Below are positions 59,792-64,000 of a stretch of DNA of 64,000 nucleotides, one piece after another. Made by a program: the position numbers and the translations under genes. The notes under the pieces are model-generated. The model was not told the origin of the DNA and did not search any database. It worked only from the letters and a program-made list of their open reading frames with translations. Source of the DNA: FEN-1099 sp964511015 (lineage in GTDB: Bacteria > Lernaellota > Lernaellaia > Lernaellales > Lernaellaceae); assembly GCA_964511015.1 (NCBI GenBank), contig CAZEDX010000001.1, positions 75,657 through 139,656 of the forward strand. The letters run 5' to 3'. Position 1 is the stretch's first letter, and every line of letters starts with the position of its first letter.

Positions 59792-60358
59792 CTAACAAAG
59801 GTCTTGATGGTCCATGTAGTAGCGAAGGGCAAACGAGAGGTGGTCGGTCAGTTCCTCCTGAGAGTGGGCGGCGAAGGTGGCGAAGTAGTTGGTCTTCAGA
59901 TCGAGCCAGAGTCGTTCGATGGGATTGAAGTCGGGCGAGTAGGGCGGTAGGCAAAGCAGATCGATCCGACCCCAATTCCGCAGCCAGGACGCGTTGTCTA
60001 TCACCATCACCAACCGCCGCGGTGCAAGATGGGACGGCAAGTGGTCCAGGAAGATCTGGAAGTTCTCCGTGTTGGCCTGCGGCATGATCAGGCAGACGAG
60101 CCGACCGTCTGCCGGATGCACCGCGCCCAGGACACTCTCCGAGCGGTGCGCACCTGTGTACGCCAGAAGCGGGCGGCTGCCCTTGCGGGCCAAGATGCGA
60201 CGCGGGCGCGGGTCGCCCTGGAACCCGCTTTCATCCTGGTACCAGATTTCCACCGTCGGGTCGGCCGCCAACTCGGCCTCCCGCGGGCGAAAGGCAGAGC
60301 GCGCCGCCTCGTCCTGATTCTCCGGCATCGAACGAGGCCGCAAACGGGTGTAGCCCAT
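59792..60358 (-). CDS. IS630 transposase, C-terminal DDE catalytic frame
   Basis: Shown from ATG 60358, but the frame extends back to the A8 run at 60414 (reading HHLTFSYSQVCYLLRRMGYTR). DDE residues: WYQDESGFQGDPR (first Asp), VMVIDNASWL (second Asp) and SPDFNPIERLWLDLK (Glu). This is the normal IS630 catalytic core. Probably made as a fusion with the upstream frame. Ends 28 bases from the left inverted repeat. Confidence 0.8.
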   Translation of the reverse strand: MGYTRLRPRSMPENQDEAARSAFRPREAELAADPTVEIWYQDESGFQGDPRPRRILARKGSRPLLAYTGAHRSESVLGAVHPADGRLVCLIMPQANTENFQIFLDHLPSHLAPRRLVMVIDNASWLRNWGRIDLLCLPPYSPDFNPIERLWLDLKTNYFATFAAHSQEELTDHLSFALRYYMDHQDLC

Positions 60359-60764
60359 CCGTCGCAGGAGGTAACAGACCTGGGAATAGCTGAAGGTCAG
60401 GTGGTGTTTTTTTTAGATACCCGTAAATCAGCTTGCCCGTCACGATCCGGCCGTCGATCTCATGCTGGACCTCAATCACCCCGCGAATGTCCAGTTCGAT
60501 CTCCGGCGTCAGACGCGAGCGAGAACCTTGGTGGCGGGGTCGTAACCCTTCGAGCCCGGCCTGGTTCCAACGCGCCGTCCACGCCCGGACCGTGGCGATG
60601 CTCACATTCAACACCCGTGCCGTCTCGCTCTGCGACTCGCCACTCATCAACAAGCGAATGGCGTGAAGACGCTCCGACAAGCGAGCGTCACGCTCCCGAC
60701 GGCACAGCCGGGCCACCTCCTCCAGGTCACCAAAACGCATATCTGGCTTGATTAAGTTCGGCAT
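60231..60764 (-). CDS. IS630 transposase, N-terminal frame (helix-turn-helix)
   Basis: Starts ATG 60764. Residues 1-115 form the DNA-binding part: RLHAIRLLMSGESQSETARVLNVSIATVRAWTARWN is a homeodomain-like HTH (key block SQSETARVLNVSIATVRAW), then GLRPRHQGSRSRLT. At an A8 run (60407-60414 on this strand) the frame leaves the transposase sequence; after it the product is out-of-frame peptide. Skipping one base there (+1) continues into the catalytic frame. Either programmed slippage on A8 or an extra A. Confidence 0.75.
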   Translation of the reverse strand: MPNLIKPDMRFGDLEEVARLCRRERDARLSERLHAIRLLMSGESQSETARVLNVSIATVRAWTARWNQAGLEGLRPRHQGSRSRLTPEIELDIRGVIEVQHEIDGRIVTGKLIYGYLKKTPPDLQLFPGLLPPATDGLHPFAASFDAGESGRGGALCLSPAGGRVGGRPDGGNLVPG

Positions 60765-60887
60765 GACCCATGCCTTAACACACTTGCGGCAGGATTAAAA
60801 GACCCATCGCTAGAAATGATTAAGAGTTGCTATAACTGTTCGGAGAAGATGGAGTAAGAGGCTTTTCGTCAAGGCTGAATATATGGG

Positions 60888-60921
60888 AACCGGCGGACAA
60901 GAAAGCACTCGTCCGCCGGTT
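60888..60921 (-). terminator. Perfect 11-bp hairpin after the ompA-like gene
   Basis: AACCGGCGGAC (60888-60898) pairs with GTCCGCCGGTT (60911-60921), 12-base loop, 19 bases past the ompA-like stop on the minus strand. It lacks a clear T-tract. Confidence 0.55.
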
Positions 60922-60939
60922 TGGTAAATCCAAGGAAGC

Positions 60940-62553
60940 CTATTCCTCGAACACGAACTCCACGCGCCGGTTTTGACGGCGGCCTTCTTCGTTGGAATTG
61001 TCGGCAACCGGTTTGGCTTCACCATAGCCGATGCATTCCAAGAGATTGGTGTCGATGCCGTGGGCCACAAGGTATTTCTTCACCGATTCGGCGCGCCGCT
61101 GAGACAATTTGAGGTTATATTGATCAGGGCCTTCCGAAGAGGCGTGACCACCGATGACCACTTTCTTCAGCTTGCCCGCGGCGACCTTCTTCTTGATCAC
61201 CTCGATAACCTGGTCGAGTTTCGGCGAAGCGCTGGAGCGAAGCGTATCGGAATCAAAATCAAACAGCACATTCGAGATGAGAACGATGACTTCCTTCAAT
61301 GAAATCACCACGATCTTTTGTTCGCTCTCGGCCACCGTGACCTCTTCGATGCCGGTCTGGTAGCCCGCCGCTTGTGCAGTGATCTTGTAACTGCCAGGCG
61401 CAACCTCGGCATGCCACTGACCTTCGGCCAACGTGGTCGAGGCAATCATTTCGCCTGTTGTCTGAACATGGAACAGGATGTTGGAGATCAAATCACCGGT
61501 GATCTTGTCCACCACTTTGACCGTCAGCGTGGCCGGCGGCGGTGGAGGGGGAGGCGGCGGTGGAGGTGGCGGCGGAGGAGGCGGAGGCGGAGGCGGAGGT
61601 GGAGGTGGGGGCTCTACGACCGGCGCCGTGGCCGTGCATGGGAAGTAGTCCATGCCCGCCAGGACTCGGTAGTTGGGCGAACCGGCGCCACCTGCGAAGC
61701 CGGCGCCACCACCACCCAACACCCGCAGGCCGCTGCCGAAGCGGTAGCGCAAGGTCACCGTCACTTCCATCGGGTTGGCCTGCACTTCCTCGTTCGAAGA
61801 GGAGTCGTACTGCTGGCCCCAGTATTCAAGCGAAAAACTCAACCCGCCCAAGATCTTGCGGCTCAAGCCGGCGCCGAACAGATAGCCATTACCGAGCGTC
61901 GTTCCGAACACGTCGCGCTCGGAGCGGTAGAAATACCCTCCATTGGCGGTCACATTGATGAAGCCGAGATCTTTCTCGAGGATCACGCGACCACCGAAGT
62001 TAATGGTTCCTTCGCCCAGGAACATCTCGGGGTTGCCGGTCGGGAAGGTAGCGTAGGGGGCAATGGCCAGACCAATACCAAATACGTCTTCACGCAAGGG
62101 GACGAACTTGAGTTCAGCCCGGATGTCTCCCAGGGTGAACTTGTCTTCTCGTTCGCTAGCTCCGGGGTCTTCACCGACTTCCGGATCATTGGCCACATCG
62201 GTGAAGCTGCGCCCGCGCATGAAGTGAACGGGAACGTCCACGCCAAACGCCAGCCAAGACAACGGCGCCACGGCCAACGTTAGGTTCGCGGAATACAGTG
62301 AGTTAATGACGTCGTATGTATTTTTGTTATCGCTACCGATCACCAACGGGCGATTGGCGTAGTTCAGATAGAAACCTAGCCCCCAACACCACGGCGACAT
62401 GGCTTGGGCATCATCAATGGCGATGAAGTTGCCGCCGAACGGGTTGGGGCGAAAAAGCTGTGCGTCCAGGGAAGGATCGGCGGCAAACGCGTTTGCCGCA
62501 ACCACGAGCAACACCAACGCCGCCACGAGCCAAGTCAGGATTTTGCGAGACAT
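60940..62553 (-). CDS. OmpA-family outer-membrane protein with beta-barrel and poly-proline hinge
   Basis: 537 residues from ATG 62553 (MSRKILTWLVAALVLLVVAANAFA signal peptide; GGGAG upstream). Residues 30-310 are an outer-membrane beta-barrel-like region with alternating aromatic strands (GVDVPVHFMRG, FSLEYWGQQYDSS, VTLRYRFGSGLRV). A run of 26 consecutive prolines (residues 315-340, bases 61534-61611) is followed by a carboxypeptidase-regulatory-like beta-sandwich (LTVKVVDKITGDLISNILFHV...SYKITAQAAGY) and a C-terminal OmpA domain: NVLFDFDSDTL, IGGHASSEGPDQYN, LSQRRAESVKKYL, GYGEAKPVADN, RRQNRRVEF, which binds peptidoglycan. It anchors the outer membrane to the cell wall. Confidence 0.9.
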   Translation of the reverse strand: MSRKILTWLVAALVLLVVAANAFAADPSLDAQLFRPNPFGGNFIAIDDAQAMSPWCWGLGFYLNYANRPLVIGSDNKNTYDVINSLYSANLTLAVAPLSWLAFGVDVPVHFMRGRSFTDVANDPEVGEDPGASEREDKFTLGDIRAELKFVPLREDVFGIGLAIAPYATFPTGNPEMFLGEGTINFGGRVILEKDLGFINVTANGGYFYRSERDVFGTTLGNGYLFGAGLSRKILGGLSFSLEYWGQQYDSSSNEEVQANPMEVTVTLRYRFGSGLRVLGGGGAGFAGGAGSPNYRVLAGMDYFPCTATAPVVEPPPPPPPPPPPPPPPPPPPPPPPPPPATLTVKVVDKITGDLISNILFHVQTTGEMIASTTLAEGQWHAEVAPGSYKITAQAAGYQTGIEEVTVAESEQKIVVISLKEVIVLISNVLFDFDSDTLRSSASPKLDQVIEVIKKKVAAGKLKKVVIGGHASSEGPDQYNLKLSQRRAESVKKYLVAHGIDTNLLECIGYGEAKPVADNSNEEGRRQNRRVEFVFEE

Positions 62554-62563
62554 ACCACACTCC

Positions 62564-64000
62564 CTACGAAATGGTTTTTTCGGCCATCCGCACTCGGCGG
62601 CCGGAATTCTTCTTGTACCAACCGTATTCATCTTTAGATCCCACATGATCCACCGCGGAGTCCGACTTCTTCATCGTCATCGAACGGTATGGTGTCGTCG
62701 TCGTTGTCATCGTCGGCGTCGGATACACGTCATCCTCGGTTTCATCGCAAGTCTCGCCGGTGTCACACGGATCACCGGACGAAGCACATTCGTCGCTTTC
62801 CCCATCGCAAAACTCGGCGCCGTCACAAAACAGGCCGTTGTCGCTACAGTCAGGTACATCTTTCGTGGTGCATTCCTGATTTTCCTCGTCGCAGAATTCG
62901 GTGCCGTTGCGCCATAGGCCGTCATCGGGGCAGGGGGTGCCAGCATGTTCGTCATAGGTCCCGGAGGAGTAGGTGTCGTCGTCATTGCAGAAAATGCCAT
63001 CGTCGCACGCCGTGCCGTCGGGTTGGATGTCATCGGCCGGACAAGTAGCAGTTGGGCCGTCACATTTTTCAGCCAGGTCGCGTCCGTCGAAGACAACGGC
63101 CGGAAAGAAAATGGTGTCGGTGATTCCCGAGATGTCAAAGCCACCGGTGTCGAGAATCGTGGCGGAAGTGCTGACCCGGGTGCCTCGAACCAGATCGTTG
63201 GTGTCGGCGTAATAGGGGAACTGCAACCAAGTCACCAGATAGTTCGTGCCATCAAAGACGATGGCGGGATAGGCGAGTTCAACATTGCTGCCGGTGCCAA
63301 TCTGGAAGCCTTCGGTGTCTTGGACTACGCCAAATTGATTGACGCGAGCGCCCCAGATTTCACCGGCTTGGTTGTGAGTGTCTTGCCAAACAACAAGGTA
63401 GTTGGCGCCGTCGAAGGTGACTGCGGGGTCGGCCTGGTCGGCTTGGTTGTTACTCACCCGGAACCCTCCGGCATCGAGAACGGTTCCGGTGGAACTGACG
63501 CGCGCGGTATAGACGTACGGAAGTTCGACTCGGTAGTCTTCCCAGACGAGGAAGTAGTCTGATCCGTTGCTGGTGGCCGCGAGACCGGACTTAGGGAGCG
63601 GACTGTCGCCGGCTACCATGATGTCCTCGTTGTCCAGCACTACGCCGGCTGTACTGATCCGTCGGGTAAAAGTTCCGGGTAACGAGATCTTGTCGAGCGA
63701 ACTTGGCGACCAGGCAACCAGATAATTAGTGCCGTTGAACGCGATGGCCGGGTTGTCGGTCCATGCATAGGCGGCCAGATAGACCGGGTTGTCCATACCG
63801 AATTCGGCGCCGATGGCCTGGTCAAGAACAGCCGGATAGGCCGACAATTCGACCAATTCGGCGGGTACGCGCAGAAGGATCTCTCCGTTTTCCCAGGTGG
63901 GGTGGAGTTCCGTCGTCTGCTGGTTGGCGTCGATCCAGGTCACCACGCCGTAGCTAAGACCTAGACCGGTCGCGCGATCGACGAAGTGGAGGCCGTTTTC
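62564..64000 (-). CDS. Large secreted repeat protein, 3' part (partial)
   Basis: The frame is open to the window edge (ENGLHFVDRATGLGLSYGVVTWID... at the right end), so only the C-terminal about 478 residues are seen. Four repeats of about 60 residues carry the block NPAIAFNGTNYLVAW / DPAVTFDGANYLVVW / YPAIVFDGTNYLVTW / FPAVVFDG, propeller-like. A Cys-rich tail has units of the type CDDGIFCND, DGLWRNGTEFCDE, DNGLFCDGAEFCDG, typical of myxobacterial-type surface proteins. Near 62721-62731 the frame seems to switch: the present frame gives Thr-rich sequence to a stop at 62564, while the adjacent frame gives VSDADDDNDDDTIPFDDDEE and stops at 62634. A one-base deletion is likely. Confidence 0.75.
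   Translation of the reverse strand, partial: ENGLHFVDRATGLGLSYGVVTWIDANQQTTELHPTWENGEILLRVPAELVELSAYPAVLDQAIGAEFGMDNPVYLAAYAWTDNPAIAFNGTNYLVAWSPSSLDKISLPGTFTRRISTAGVVLDNEDIMVAGDSPLPKSGLAATSNGSDYFLVWEDYRVELPYVYTARVSSTGTVLDAGGFRVSNNQADQADPAVTFDGANYLVVWQDTHNQAGEIWGARVNQFGVVQDTEGFQIGTGSNVELAYPAIVFDGTNYLVTWLQFPYYADTNDLVRGTRVSTSATILDTGGFDISGITDTIFFPAVVFDGRDLAEKCDGPTATCPADDIQPDGTACDDGIFCNDDDTYSSGTYDEHAGTPCPDDGLWRNGTEFCDEENQECTTKDVPDCSDNGLFCDGAEFCDGESDECASSGDPCDTGETCDETEDDVYPTPTMTTTTTPYRSMTMKKSDSAVDHVGSKDEYGWYKKNSGRRVRMAEKTIS

Larger units (their letters stand above)
59764..60830 (-). mobile_element. IS630-family insertion sequence
   Basis: About 1067 bases flanked by TA at 59762-59763 and 60831-60832, as expected for IS630/Tc1-type target duplication. 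Ends read inward GCAATCATTTCTAGC (left, 59764-59778) and GCAA-CTCTTAA-TCATTTCTAGC (right, reverse strand, 60830-60809); the right end has seven extra bases. AATCATTTCTAGC is common to both (59766-59778 and 60809-60821). Inside are two overlapping transposase frames. It lies between ygiQ and the ompA-like gene and interrupts no recognisable gene. Confidence 0.8.

Noticed and set aside
1..64000. CRISPR array or prophage
   Set aside because: No regularly spaced direct repeats of 25-40 bases and no phage structural genes were seen; the only mobile element is the IS630-type copy.

Overview
The window is a chromosomal stretch of a Gram-negative, probably anaerobic and amino-acid-fermenting bacterium. 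Two lipoproteins have a lipobox Cys followed by long Asp-rich linkers. There are also large secreted proteins with Cys/Asp-rich tails, an AgmX/TonB-C-like protein, DUF4388, an orphan ParA and very large multi-PAS sensor kinases. This style is typical of the Myxococcota / Desulfobacterota / Bdellovibrionota sphere and of uncultured relatives such as Candidatus Lernaellota. The lineage is an inference; there is no rRNA here. The DNA is moderately GC-rich in genes and visibly AT-richer in the long intergenic regions.

Layout. 1-5.7 kb: start of an alanine-racemase-fold gene (cut by the window edge), a ceramidase-like lipoprotein, a DUF4838 lipoprotein, a B12-binding radical SAM protein and tRNA-Arg(TCT). 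6.3-10.6 kb: a 1419-aa hybrid histidine kinase. 10.6-18.4 kb (minus strand): a tightly packed run yhiN-like / rlmN / parA / membrane protein / receiver-DUF4388-TM protein / polytopic HEXXH metallopeptidase. 18.4-23.7 kb (plus): nagZ-like, alr, an orphan mlaE, a diacylglycerol-kinase-like gene and a class III aminotransferase. 23.8-30.7 kb (minus): a lysine-fermentation operon kce-kdd-kamA-kamB-kamD-kamE-ridA with translationally coupled junctions. 30.9-33.9 kb: a biotin-dependent carboxyltransferase, a shortened GlmU-like protein and an AgmX-like protein.

34.7-41.3 kb holds the most unusual locus: a small Cys-rich protein, a NuoE/HydC-type subunit with zinc-ribbon extension, a 1061-aa NuoF(HydB)-GltD fusion, a NuoG-N-terminal-like ferredoxin subunit and a GltB-like FMN protein without glutaminase domain. 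It ends in a good terminator. It looks like a soluble NADH-linked flavin/Fe-S complex of the HydBC/Bfu/Stn type, in which the hydrogenase is replaced by a glutamate-synthase-like module.

41.6-55.4 kb is a signalling region: a PAS/GAF LuxR-type regulator, a hybrid sensor kinase broken by an in-frame TAG, an NtrC-family sigma-54 activator, two near-identical sigma-54-type promoters, a small pseudo-receiver-like protein, CheW and an MCP with an exact 273-bp internal repeat. 55.5-57.0 kb: a frameshifted 4-hydroxybutyryl-CoA dehydratase. 57-64 kb: a lipoprotein, a YgiQ-family radical SAM protein, an IS630-type insertion with recognisable ends, an OmpA-like protein with a 26-proline hinge, and the 3' part of a large secreted repeat protein.

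Metabolic reading: lysine is converted by KamA, KamDE, Kdd and Kce toward 3-aminobutyryl-CoA and acetoacetate. Kdd yields NADH, and the NADH-linked redox complex and AbfD would be consistent with a crotonyl-CoA/butyrate-type fermentation. The usual 3-aminobutyryl-CoA ammonia-lyase (Kal) and the KamB partner KamC are not seen in this window.
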